64,000 nucleotides of DNA from Mogibacterium sp. (GTDB lineage: Bacteria > Bacillota > Clostridia > Peptostreptococcales > Anaerovoracaceae): the NCBI GenBank assembly GCA_017512145.1, contig JAFWHB010000008.1, positions 1-64,000 of the forward strand, read 5' to 3'. Position 1 is the stretch's first letter; every line of letters begins with the position of its first letter. Below are positions 22,931 through 31,028 of this stretch, piece by piece. The notes beneath the pieces are model-generated. The model made no database searches. It was not told where the DNA came from and worked only from the letters and a program-made list of their open reading frames with translations. A program made the position numbers and the translations under genes.

Positions 22931-25168
22931 TCATCTAGTTCTGGCGCCGCTCGCTTTGAGGCTGAGCTTGCGCTCGTACATGAGTGTGTCAGCCCTCTCG
23001 AAGACTGCATGCACATCCTTGTCTTCTGAAGGTATATAATCCGCTATTCCTGCGGATATGACAACTTTGTCGGAGCCTACATTGGCTTCGATTTTTTTAT
23101 TGAATTCGCTCATGATCTCATCGCGGTTCTCGTAATCATGTCCGTGAAGGATCACGACAAATTCATCACCGCCTATACGGAATACAGGACTGTGCTTGAA
23201 GGTCTCGCAAATAAGGCGGCTTGCGCTGCGGATATATCCGTCGCCTGCCTTATGTCCATAAGTGTCATTGATATACTTGAGCCCGTTCAGATCGCAGACG
23301 ACGACTGAGAACTCCGGATGAGGCTCTGAGCCGGATGAGATGCGTTCATCATACTCACGCTCTGCCTCAGTGAATGCTCTCTTATTCTTTACACCTGTCA
23401 GAGGATCAGTGTAAGCGATAGCACGCGCATGCCCGAGCTCTTCTTCGCTCTCTTTCTGTCTCCTGTTCATATATGTGTAATTTGTCAGAAGGATTATTAT
23501 GGCAAATGCGAACATTCCGGTTGCAACCACCATTGTTCTGGCGTTGGCGCTCCTTAGCTCGGAGAACTGTTCGTCGATAAACTGCTCATCGGCCTCTCTT
23601 TCAACACTCATTCCTCCATCGTCAATGTAGTATGAGTGGATGCTGTTCATTGCTTTGTTCGAAGAACTCATCATGGACTGGCTCATCCAGATCAGGGAAA
23701 TAAGGAGGACGAGCGAGAGGAGAGCTATCCATACAATGAGAGATTTGCCGAACCTTCTCTCTGAATCTCTTCTGAGTATGTTCCTGAAGAACATGAATCC
23801 GAGAATGCCCCATGCAACGAAGAGGAAGAATGTTTCCTTTTCTATTGATCCTGCCATGAAGAGGTTAGGGAGCAAGAGATAGATGCCAAAGAGTATCATC
23901 AGGATCAGACCTGCGTAGCCGGTGATCTTCTCGATTTTGTCATTGCGGATGAAGGCGAGCCTTGCTGTTGATGCGGAGACGAGGCTGTATATCAGCGTAG
24001 CGCCAATCGTGGTCACGTCAACGATCCAGCCGATGGCTGTTCTTCCGAAGAACGGGACAGGCAGCGAGAGAAAAAGAATTAGCCAGAAGGCTTTGGCAGG
24101 GATATGTCTGCTGCTTACATGAGAGAAACGGTCAGGAATAACCTTGTCTTTCGCAAGAGCGTAGAGAAGGCGGCTGAGTGCGATGCTGTTGCCGATGAGG
24201 CTCGTTACGATAAGTCCGAACAGCGCAGCAACGAGCAGCGTGATGCCCGCTTTGCCCATATAAGTGTAAGCCGCATAGAAAGCAGGAAGACCTTCGATAC
24301 CGCTTAGATTGCCGATGTCTCTTATGTATTCGAGCCAGCTTGAGTATCTGTCAGGATATGCAGATGCAGACATCAGGAGCACGAAAAGATACAGCACTGT
24401 AGCTGTTATTACGGCTGCGGTCATTATTCTGAAAGCCTTGGTTCTAGGGAATGTAAATTCTTCAGACGAGTTAGAAATATTCTCGAAGCCTATGAAAGCC
24501 CATGGTGAAATGCAGGCTATATGCACTATCTGAAGAAGAGCGTTCTTGTCCGGGATGTAAAGAGGATCGAAGCCGGTACCTGAAGAGCTGCAGCCGGTAA
24601 TGACACCAATAAAAGCGGCCGCAATACATGCTGTCAGGGCAACTGCAAAGAAGACCATGACAGACATCGTCAGCCGTCTGTGTCTGGAGCACATTAAGAT
24701 CGTAAGGAGAAGACCCGCAAATGTCAGCAGGACCTCACCTGCATAGACATCGTATCCGAATATCGTATACATCATGCCTCTACGGAACACATCTCCGATG
24801 AAGTATCTCGCAAATAGAGGCAGTGATGTGGCATTTGCCCAAAGTATCGCCGCATAGATGAGACCTAGAAACCACGATGTCAGAAAACCATAGTCATAGC
24901 CGAAGGTCTCCTTTGCGTATGCATAAGCACCGCCGGCATCAGGAAAGGCGTTCATCATATAGTGATAGTTCCTGGCTATGACCAGCATAATAACAGCACC
25001 GGCAACAAGACCAGCAATGCTGCCTGCGACTCCTGACTGAGCCAGATATGTATTGCTTGTAACTACAAGAGAGCCCCAGCCTATAGCTGTGCCAAGAGAA
25101 AGCGCCCAGGCTCCTGTGCGCCCGATATATGGTTTCAGGCCTTGTTCTGTATTTGCAGCTGAAGCCAT
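22931..25168 (-). CDS. Amino-acid permease (APC family) fused to a GGDEF diguanylate cyclase domain
   Basis: A 745-residue fusion; ATG at 25168 follows ACGGAGGA. Residues ~10-440 are an APC-superfamily transporter, with the GTAIGWGSLVVTSNTYL unwound-helix motif, DAGGAYAYAKETFGYDYGF and about twelve hydrophobic segments. Further hydrophobic stretches near 455-500 and 545-565 bracket a short extracytoplasmic loop. Residues ~585-745 are a GGDEF domain (DPLTGVKNKRAF, NDTYGHKAGD, intact GGDEF at 666-670). The RxxD inhibitory site normally just before GGDEF is absent, so product inhibition through it is not expected. The architecture implies that amino-acid transport or binding controls c-di-GMP synthesis, a transceptor (inference). 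It lies 15 bp after the REC-EAL gene, in the same operon. Confidence 0.9.
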   Translation of the reverse strand: MASAANTEQGLKPYIGRTGAWALSLGTAIGWGSLVVTSNTYLAQSGVAGSIAGLVAGAVIMLVIARNYHYMMNAFPDAGGAYAYAKETFGYDYGFLTSWFLGLIYAAILWANATSLPLFARYFIGDVFRRGMMYTIFGYDVYAGEVLLTFAGLLLTILMCSRHRRLTMSVMVFFAVALTACIAAAFIGVITGCSSSGTGFDPLYIPDKNALLQIVHIACISPWAFIGFENISNSSEEFTFPRTKAFRIMTAAVITATVLYLFVLLMSASAYPDRYSSWLEYIRDIGNLSGIEGLPAFYAAYTYMGKAGITLLVAALFGLIVTSLIGNSIALSRLLYALAKDKVIPDRFSHVSSRHIPAKAFWLILFLSLPVPFFGRTAIGWIVDVTTIGATLIYSLVSASTARLAFIRNDKIEKITGYAGLILMILFGIYLLLPNLFMAGSIEKETFFLFVAWGILGFMFFRNILRRDSERRFGKSLIVWIALLSLVLLISLIWMSQSMMSSSNKAMNSIHSYYIDDGGMSVEREADEQFIDEQFSELRSANARTMVVATGMFAFAIIILLTNYTYMNRRQKESEEELGHARAIAYTDPLTGVKNKRAFTEAEREYDERISSGSEPHPEFSVVVCDLNGLKYINDTYGHKAGDGYIRSASRLICETFKHSPVFRIGGDEFVVILHGHDYENRDEIMSEFNKKIEANVGSDKVVISAGIADYIPSEDKDVHAVFERADTLMYERKLSLKASGARTR

Positions 25169-25183
25169 GAACTATCCTCCGTA

Positions 25184-27451
25184 TCAATAGAAAGCGCAGC
25201 CTGCATTGTCGGATTCTCTCATGCGGAGCAGGGCAGTATCGGCGTTTGCAAACAGATCATCCTTTGAGCTCTGGTTGTCACCGAAGGCAACTCCGACTGA
25301 CAGAGATACGGCCGGTATGCCGTTCTCAGGTGCGGAAAGGAAGCTGTTGGCACTGGCGACTTTGTCTTTGATCACTGAAGCCATCGAGCTGTCCGCCCTT
25401 GTCATGATGACGGAGAATTCATTGCCGGATATTCTGCATATATAATCTACAGATCTGAAAGACTGCCTAAGAGCATCGGCTATCCTCTTGAGAATAAGAT
25501 CGGATATCTCTATGCCGTAATCTTTGCGCAGTTCTCTGAAGTCATTCACTAATATGATAAGCACCGCAATATGATCGTGATCTGCGTCGTGATAGAGCAT
25601 GTCATAAGCACTTGCGTTGTAGAGTCCTGTTACAGGATCATGCAGGGCGTCATATGCAAAGCGGTCGTGCTTGCGGGCGTACCTGCGTTCCTGGCGGTAT
25701 TTGCGGAAATCTGAAATATACGGAGTGGCTGTATATCCTGCACCTCTGTCCGAAGAGCGGCGCTTTGACATGAATGGCTCAAATTCAGTTGCCGGAAGAG
25801 GCCTTGAGAAATAGTAACCCTGAACTATATCGCAGCCCATAGCCTTCAGCGTCATCAGCTGCTCGGCATTCTCTACGCCCTCAGCTATTGTCGGTACTCC
25901 GAGTGATTCTGAAATGTCGAGTATGACCTCAAGCATGCGAGTGTCCTTACGCTCACTGAAAGCGGCGCGAATGAACTGCATATCGAGCTTGAGAGCGTCG
26001 ATAGGCAGGCTTGTAAGCATGTTGAGCGATGAATAACCTGTTCCGAAGTCATCCATCTCAATACAGAAACCGAGCTCTCTCAGTTTGTCTACGGTGCGGA
26101 TGATCTGCTCGGAGTCTTCAACATATGCAGATTCAGTTATCTCGAGATACATATCGGCAGCCGAAATCGAGAACTCCTTAAGAATGTTCTCGAATTTGCT
26201 TACGATGTCAGTTCCGAATATATCTACTCTGGATACATTGACCGATACAGGCACGAAGAATCCAAGTCTGGATTTCCAGTCACGGATCTGGGCTGCAACT
26301 TCTCTCCAGACATAATTATCGAGGTCCCTTATGAGTCCGTTCTCTTCGAAAAGTGGTATGAAATCTCCCGGGCTGACCATGCCAAGCTCAGGGTGCTGCC
26401 AGCGGACAAGAGCTTCGGCACTTGAGAGGACTGGTTCGTCAGCAAGTATGTTGAACTTAGGCTGATAATAGACCTTGAACTGGTGCTGGTCGAGCGCCTG
26501 GACAAAGTCATCGAGCAGCTGCGCGTGGAACAGTTCGCCTGAGTGCATGGATTCATCATAGATGGAGATGCTCCTAGTATAGCTGGATCTTACTGTATCA
26601 GCAGCCATCTTCGCGCGGTCGAATCTGCGCTCGATATCGATCGTACGGTCTGCATTGGAATAAACACCCATCCTGAGCCTTACAAGGGAATCAGAGAGCT
26701 TGCTCTCAGAGATGCCTCTGTTGGCGGCCTCCATAATGGCTGCATAGTCTGTTCTGTGCGGGCAGTATATCATGAAGGTATCGGCTTCACGACGGGAGAC
26801 GATACCGCCATCGTCTGTTACCATATTGCGGACGAGCTCACCGATCTTCTTGAGTACCTCATCACCATAAAGCTTGCCGTGGCGTTCATTGATCATATGA
26901 AAATGGTTGATATCTATGACGATGGCATCCATTTCAAGATCTCTGTGATGCAGATCATACTGCTCTGCGTAATAGTAGAAGAATTCTTTATTATAAAGCC
27001 CGGTCAGATGATCGCGCTCTGTGTCTCTGATGGTATTACGGTCTTCGTATAACTCTATCGTACGCTGGACTCTGGCGTGAATGACCTTTGATTCAGGGTA
27101 AGGCTTAGGTATGAAGTCTATGGCTCCCATATTGAGGCACTCAACCTCAGCCTGCTTGTCCGATGTCGTAACGATAACAGGCAGGTTCTTCATGCGCTCG
27201 TCTTCTTTGATTATCTTCAGCACATCCAGACCGTGGATGCCGGGCATGATGAGATCGAGAAGTACAAGACTGAAAGATGCATAATCACTTCTCAGTATCT
27301 CGATGGCTTCTTCTCCGGAGGCTGCAAATACTGGCTCATATATCTCCTCAAGTATGACTCCCAGTATTTCGCGGTTGACTTGCTCGTCATCAATGATGAG
27401 GATGCGGCGCTTGCCGTTAGATGAATGGAACTTTACATGATCTGCTGGCAT
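25184..27451 (-). CDS. REC-GGDEF-EAL-GGDEF response regulator of c-di-GMP turnover
   Basis: Start ATG at 27451 (755 aa) is chosen for the AAAGGA ribosome site; the frame is open further upstream. The receiver domain comes first (ILIIDDEQVNRE, phospho-acceptor Asp in LLDLIMPG, KPYPES). A GGDEF-fold domain follows with the motif changed to READTF, so it is probably not a cyclase. Then comes an EAL domain with SAEALVRW, the metal-site DDFGTGYSS and TIAEGVEN, all consistent with an active phosphodiesterase. A second GGDEF-fold domain reads SGNEF, also off consensus. The likely role is phosphorylation-gated c-di-GMP breakdown. The hybrid kinase across the convergent junction is a plausible partner. 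It is first gene of an operon with the permease-cyclase, pairing a predicted breaker with a predicted maker of the same messenger. Confidence 0.92.
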   Translation of the reverse strand: MPADHVKFHSSNGKRRILIIDDEQVNREILGVILEEIYEPVFAASGEEAIEILRSDYASFSLVLLDLIMPGIHGLDVLKIIKEDERMKNLPVIVTTSDKQAEVECLNMGAIDFIPKPYPESKVIHARVQRTIELYEDRNTIRDTERDHLTGLYNKEFFYYYAEQYDLHHRDLEMDAIVIDINHFHMINERHGKLYGDEVLKKIGELVRNMVTDDGGIVSRREADTFMIYCPHRTDYAAIMEAANRGISESKLSDSLVRLRMGVYSNADRTIDIERRFDRAKMAADTVRSSYTRSISIYDESMHSGELFHAQLLDDFVQALDQHQFKVYYQPKFNILADEPVLSSAEALVRWQHPELGMVSPGDFIPLFEENGLIRDLDNYVWREVAAQIRDWKSRLGFFVPVSVNVSRVDIFGTDIVSKFENILKEFSISAADMYLEITESAYVEDSEQIIRTVDKLRELGFCIEMDDFGTGYSSLNMLTSLPIDALKLDMQFIRAAFSERKDTRMLEVILDISESLGVPTIAEGVENAEQLMTLKAMGCDIVQGYYFSRPLPATEFEPFMSKRRSSDRGAGYTATPYISDFRKYRQERRYARKHDRFAYDALHDPVTGLYNASAYDMLYHDADHDHIAVLIILVNDFRELRKDYGIEISDLILKRIADALRQSFRSVDYICRISGNEFSVIMTRADSSMASVIKDKVASANSFLSAPENGIPAVSLSVGVAFGDNQSSKDDLFANADTALLRMRESDNAGCAFY

Positions 27452-27645
27452 GAAATAATCCTTTCCTTTATACGAGAAAATAATCCATTTGTAGTATAGC
27501 ATCGCATTCCGAGTATGTGCAATCGGAGACAAGATGTAATAAGAACAAAATCGTTGAAAGATAATCTCATAATTTGTTCAGATTAATAATAAAAATTGAC
27601 AGAAGCATTATCAAAACATAGTTTTGCTGTTACAATTATTAATAT

Positions 27646-28182
27646 ATGAAAGAGAATAGGATACTTGAAAGATACAATGGACTCAAGCTCGGCTGGCTGC
27701 GTGACTCGCTGTTCTTCATAGCGGCTGTGGCAGTCGTTTTTATCATGTTCAGATTTGTGATCGGGCTCTCTGTTGTAGGCGGGGATTCCATGGACCCGAC
27801 TCTTACTGACGGGCAGCTGGTAATGTACCTCAGAATAGCAGGAGAGTATGAGACTGATGATGTCGTTGCAGTAAGAGTGCCTTCAGGTGACTTCTATATC
27901 AAGAGAGTAGTTGCAACCGGCGGAAGCACTGTAGATGTACATGACGGCAAACTTTATGTTGATGGAAATGAAGCAGAAGACTCCCATGCGGTCGGCCTGA
28001 CTGAAGAGGAGACCGGAGCGGTCATATATCCATACGCTATCAGAGACGGCAACCTCTTCGTCCTCGGCGACAACCGGCAGGTATCTATGGATTCGAGAAT
28101 GTTCGGTGAAGTCAATAAGAGACAGATCAAAGGCAAGATAATACTCTGCGCTGACAGGCACGGCATACACAAAGTAGATTGA
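27646..28182 (+). CDS. lepB: Signal peptidase I (S26 family)
   Basis: A 178-residue membrane protease with one N-terminal membrane segment (~19-39). It has the catalytic Ser48 in GGDSMDPTL, the general base Lys86 in FYIKRVVA and the family box GDNRQVSMDSR. It cleaves signal peptides on the outer face of the membrane. The next gene's ribosome site overlaps its stop codon, and the surface-protein operon begins 2 kb downstream. A dedicated role in processing those exported proteins is therefore plausible (inference). AT-rich DNA upstream contains TTGACA (27596-27601) without a good -10 at standard spacing. Confidence 0.95.
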   Translation: MKENRILERYNGLKLGWLRDSLFFIAAVAVVFIMFRFVIGLSVVGGDSMDPTLTDGQLVMYLRIAGEYETDDVVAVRVPSGDFYIKRVVATGGSTVDVHDGKLYVDGNEAEDSHAVGLTEEETGAVIYPYAIRDGNLFVLGDNRQVSMDSRMFGEVNKRQIKGKIILCADRHGIHKVD

Positions 28183-28190
28183 GGATAAAT

Positions 28191-28892
28191 ATGAAGAAAT
28201 TTGACCGGATCAAAACCATACAGCTGGTGCTGCTGATAGTTCTTACCGCAGTAGCACTGATATCGATACTGCGTAACGATGAGCTGTTCATGCTCATAGG
28301 AACCAACTCCGCAGCGAGACTCATCAGCGTGATCTTATGGCTGACACTCGGAGTGTCATTCCTGTTCCTGCTGTATGACTTCAATTCATATGCAGATATG
28401 AGACGTGAGAACCTCGAGCTTGATAACGCTCTGTATTCAGATGCCCTGACGGGAGTCGCCAACAGATACAGTGTTGATGCGTACATCGGACAGTTCATCA
28501 ACAAACCTCTCCCGCAGGATATGGGCGCAATAACACTTGAGATAGTCAATCTTGGAGATATAAACCACCGTCATGGCCACAGCGGAGGTGATCTGGCTAT
28601 CCAGGCATTCTCGGCAATACTTAAGAATGCATCAAGCGGTGCGTGCTTCATCGGGCGTAACGGTGGCAACAAATTTGTCGCTTTCTTCAGGGATTGTACT
28701 GATGCCAAACTTGACAGATTCTTACAGGCCGTTGAAGAGATGGTGGCCGCGAGGAACGCTGAGCACCCGGATGCGGCGATCAAGTACAGCCTTGGCAAAG
28801 CCTTCAACGAGGGCGAGAGCGTCAGTGAGATAACAGAACTTGTAGCGCTGTCAGACAGGAGAGCCTGGGAGAACTCAGGACGTGTCTGGTAG
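28191..28892 (+). CDS. Two-helix membrane protein with degenerate GGDEF domain
   Basis: ATG 28191 (233 aa) follows GAGGA just inside the end of lepB; an upstream TTG is unlikely. Two hydrophobic segments (~7-25 and 36-58) precede a GGDEF fold (DALTGVANRYSVDAYI, HGHSGGDLAIQAF). The active-site motif is GGNKF (in GRNGGNKFVAFF), with the catalytic acidic pair lost, so diguanylate cyclase activity is unlikely. It could be a c-di-GMP or GTP sensor, or a scaffold. It lies between signal peptidase and the sigma-like gene, and the three probably form one transcript. Confidence 0.82.
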   Translation: MKKFDRIKTIQLVLLIVLTAVALISILRNDELFMLIGTNSAARLISVILWLTLGVSFLFLLYDFNSYADMRRENLELDNALYSDALTGVANRYSVDAYIGQFINKPLPQDMGAITLEIVNLGDINHRHGHSGGDLAIQAFSAILKNASSGACFIGRNGGNKFVAFFRDCTDAKLDRFLQAVEEMVAARNAEHPDAAIKYSLGKAFNEGESVSEITELVALSDRRAWENSGRVW

Positions 28893-28921
28893 CAATATCA
28901 TTCAGACAGGAACAGGTAAGC

Positions 28922-30145
28922 ATGGGAGTAAAGAGCGTCTTTGACAGACTTGATCAGACATATCTGAACGATCTCGTCGTAAGATCGGGGCAAGGCAGCA
29001 GCAATGCCTTTGCCGAGCTTTTTGCGTCTGTTGCTGACCGCCAGCTGCATTATCTGTGCAGCGCCTTCGGAGACAGAGAGCAGGCCAAATCTGCTCTTGC
29101 GGATGTCTTCGCTGCAGCATGGAGAGATCTGCCTGGCCTGACAAGACCTGAGCTGTTCATGATCTGGCTGTCAAGATTATCCGCAAATAAGTATTTTGAG
29201 ATGTCAGGGCAGGAGCGTGCTAAGAATGGCAAGTACACTCTGTCGCAGCTTCTGAATCTGCCTCTCGCAGAATCACAGATCATGCTCATGAAATATGAGC
29301 ATGGCCTTACAGAATCTGAGATCGGAGACATCCTCAATATCGGAAGGAGCACTATCAGAAGATTTGTCAGATTAGGAAGGAAGCATCTCAGCAGAGGCGC
29401 AGCTGCTGCCGCAGAAAAACCGGATAATGCAGTAGCTGAGGTCAGTGGCGGTGAATACAGTCCGCTCACGCCTGTTGAGGCAGCGGATATCCTTGATAAA
29501 GTCTTTGAGTCATGCGACACCAAGGCTAATACTGTTCCTATGGAGGCCCTTTCGGCATATGCAGTCTACCGTAAGGAAAGATTCTCTCTTCAGAGAGGCA
29601 TCCTCGCGATAGCTATACTTGTGTTCATGATGCTGCCGATGCTTTTCCTGATCCCGGGCTACTCTGTCAGTGTAGAAGAGAATGGAGAACGAGGCCTTCC
29701 GGTATACACGGTCAATGTCAAATCTGTCCTTCCGGTCGGCAAGGTGCTTGCAAGCCTTAAGAACCACAACCTCCCTGTATACGAAGCAGGTGCGAGAGAA
29801 TTCACCATTGAGCCAACCAGGAATGGCAAGCTCAGCATAACTATAGAACTTGTAAACCGCCAGCGGACATCCGGAGAATATGATGTCGTAAATGTCGATT
29901 CGCAGGGTCCTCAGCTGGTAGATAATAAGACAACTGATGACTATTTCATCATCAGAGTTGAAGATGCGGGAATTGGTGTAGATTACAGAGAAGTGTATGC
30001 AATCAGCAAATCCGGCACTGTCTACTATCCTGTTACATCTGATTCGGAAGAAGGAATAGTATTCGAATATCCTGAAGAACCTTGGGACATCTATATCCCG
30101 GATCACATCGGGAACACCCTGCATCTTGCAATAAGCCTCAAATAG
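28922..30145 (+). CDS. ECF-like sigma factor fused to a membrane segment and extracytoplasmic Ig-like domain
   Basis: A 407-residue protein. Residues ~20-85 resemble sigma region 2 (SNAFAELFASVADRQLHYLC, with the 'LADVFAAAWRDL' helix). Residues ~115-160 resemble region 4 (LPLAESQIMLMKYEHGLTES, then EIGDILNIGRSTIRRFVRLG). A linker leads to a membrane helix near 221-243 (LAIAILVFMMLPMLFLIPGY). The remaining ~165 residues lie outside, ending in an Ig-like beta fold (DDYFIIRVEDAGIGVDYREV). Ordinary ECF factors are soluble and held by a separate anti-sigma protein. Here sensor, membrane anchor and DNA-binding parts are in one chain, with no anti-sigma gene adjacent. It sits immediately upstream of the surface operon and may regulate it (inference). 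Region 2 is weak, so an altered role is possible. Confidence 0.78.
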   Translation: MGVKSVFDRLDQTYLNDLVVRSGQGSSNAFAELFASVADRQLHYLCSAFGDREQAKSALADVFAAAWRDLPGLTRPELFMIWLSRLSANKYFEMSGQERAKNGKYTLSQLLNLPLAESQIMLMKYEHGLTESEIGDILNIGRSTIRRFVRLGRKHLSRGAAAAAEKPDNAVAEVSGGEYSPLTPVEAADILDKVFESCDTKANTVPMEALSAYAVYRKERFSLQRGILAIAILVFMMLPMLFLIPGYSVSVEENGERGLPVYTVNVKSVLPVGKVLASLKNHNLPVYEAGAREFTIEPTRNGKLSITIELVNRQRTSGEYDVVNVDSQGPQLVDNKTTDDYFIIRVEDAGIGVDYREVYAISKSGTVYYPVTSDSEEGIVFEYPEEPWDIYIPDHIGNTLHLAISLK

Positions 30146-30236
30146 TCAAATAATAATAGCAAATTACATACAAATACGGCATTTAATGACACTTAAAATG
30201 ACGGTTTCTGTGTAATAATAGTCATAGAACAAGTCA

Positions 30237-30264
30237 GCCGCCATATCTTTATCATCAAGGCGGC
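30237..30264 (+). promoter_or_regulatory. Hairpin in the leader of the surface-protein operon
   Basis: GCCGCC (30237-30242) and GGCGGC (30259-30264) with a 16-nt loop, followed by ATTATTAG. It may be a weak terminator of the sigma-gene transcript or a leader hairpin. The rest of the 153-bp gap is AT-rich and holds no clear consensus promoter. Confidence 0.4.
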
Positions 30265-30298
30265 ATTATTAGTATACATTGAATAAAGGAGACGCCCT

Positions 30299-30694
30299 AT
30301 GAACAGGAACCTGAAGAGCAATATTCTGATGGCTCTCATCATAGCCTTGCTGACATTGACATTTAGTATGTTTGTATATACTGCTCCAATCAATGCAGAG
30401 GGAGAGAACAACGGAGGCAAAGAGATAGTCATCGAGAAGATTGAAGATATCCCTGCCGGAGATATAGAGGAGCAGCCGGTCCCGCTGGCTGCAATGCCGG
30501 ATACACAGAAGAGAATAGAGATGAGACATGCTGTAATGATGATCATCCTTCTCATGGGAACGGCAGCTTACGCAATCTACTTCATAAGATACGAGAACAA
30601 GCTGGTCGTGCTCAGAAGGAAGGCAGCTGAGGCCGAGGAGATGGCAATGCTGCGGAGAAGAGATGAAAGATCAGGACGGGAGGTGCGGCCATGA
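30299..30694 (+). CDS. Small bitopic membrane protein (131 aa), first gene of the surface operon
   Basis: ATG 30299 follows AAAGGAGA. Hydrophobic residues ~9-28 (signal peptide or first membrane helix, possible APINAEG cleavage) lead to an acidic extracellular stretch (VIEKIEDIPAGDIEEQPVPL). A second hydrophobic segment lies at ~77-97 (AVMMIILLMGTAAYAIYFIR). The cytosolic tail is basic and Ala/Glu-rich, probably a short coiled coil. I recognise no family. It overlaps the next gene by 4 bp (ATGA), which suggests translational coupling and a shared function with the giant protein downstream, such as assembly or anchoring (inference). Confidence 0.75.
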   Translation: MNRNLKSNILMALIIALLTLTFSMFVYTAPINAEGENNGGKEIVIEKIEDIPAGDIEEQPVPLAAMPDTQKRIEMRHAVMMIILLMGTAAYAIYFIRYENKLVVLRRKAAEAEEMAMLRRRDERSGREVRP

Positions 30695-30828
30695 GCGGAG
30701 ATGTCATAGCAATTGCTGCAGGATGCTTATCAGCTGCATTGTTCCTTGCCTCGGAGCTTCGTATCCGCTCCATCAGGAAGAAAGGAAGAGAAGATCTTAT
30801 CAACAAATATAAAGGGGAAGGACGGTAA
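30691..30828 (+). CDS. 45-residue single-span membrane microprotein
   Basis: ATG 30691 overlaps the preceding stop (ATGA) and has GGGAGG about 7 bases upstream; TAA is at 30826-30828. One hydrophobic segment (VIAIAAGCLSAALFLASEL) is followed by a strongly basic tail (RIRSIRKKGREDLINKY). It is too short for most gene finders, but its ribosome site and coupling are good. The function is unknown. It is the second of three small membrane proteins in front of the giant surface protein. Confidence 0.65.
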   Translation: MSGDVIAIAAGCLSAALFLASELRIRSIRKKGREDLINKYKGEGR

Positions 30829-30833
30829 CAGCC

Positions 30834-31028
30834 ATGGCAACTCAAGGCGCAATAACAGTCCTTCTGGACATAATTCCTGTTGTAGCAGGAATTCTTCTGC
30901 TAATTGCATTCATACTAGGCAGGAGAGACAGAAAAGGGGAAGAGGACAGACTTAATCATGTAATACAAGCTTTTCAGACTAGCTCTGAAGAATCAGAAAA
31001 ACCGGATAAGGGTGATGACCATGAATAA
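30834..31028 (+). CDS. 64-residue single-span membrane protein, third of the set
   Basis: ATG 30834 lies 5 bp after the previous stop, with GGGGAAGG as ribosome site upstream. Hydrophobic residues ~7-28 (ITVLLDIIPVVAGILLLIAF) are followed by RRDRK and an acidic/polar cytosolic tail (FQTSSEESEKPDKGDDHE). The frame overlaps the start of the giant gene by 8 bp, so translation of the two is likely coupled. No family is recognised. Confidence 0.68.
   Translation: MATQGAITVLLDIIPVVAGILLLIAFILGRRDRKGEEDRLNHVIQAFQTSSEESEKPDKGDDHE

Noticed and set aside
27596-27636. A strong promoter for signal peptidase using TTGACA at 27596
   Set aside because: At standard spacing the -10 would be TAGTTT, which is poor. 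TACAAT at 27631 is too far from that -35, so no firm promoter is listed.
28573-28833. Alternative plus-strand frame within the degenerate GGDEF gene
   Set aside because: No ribosome site; the overlapping main frame has clear GGDEF-fold features and proper coupling to lepB.
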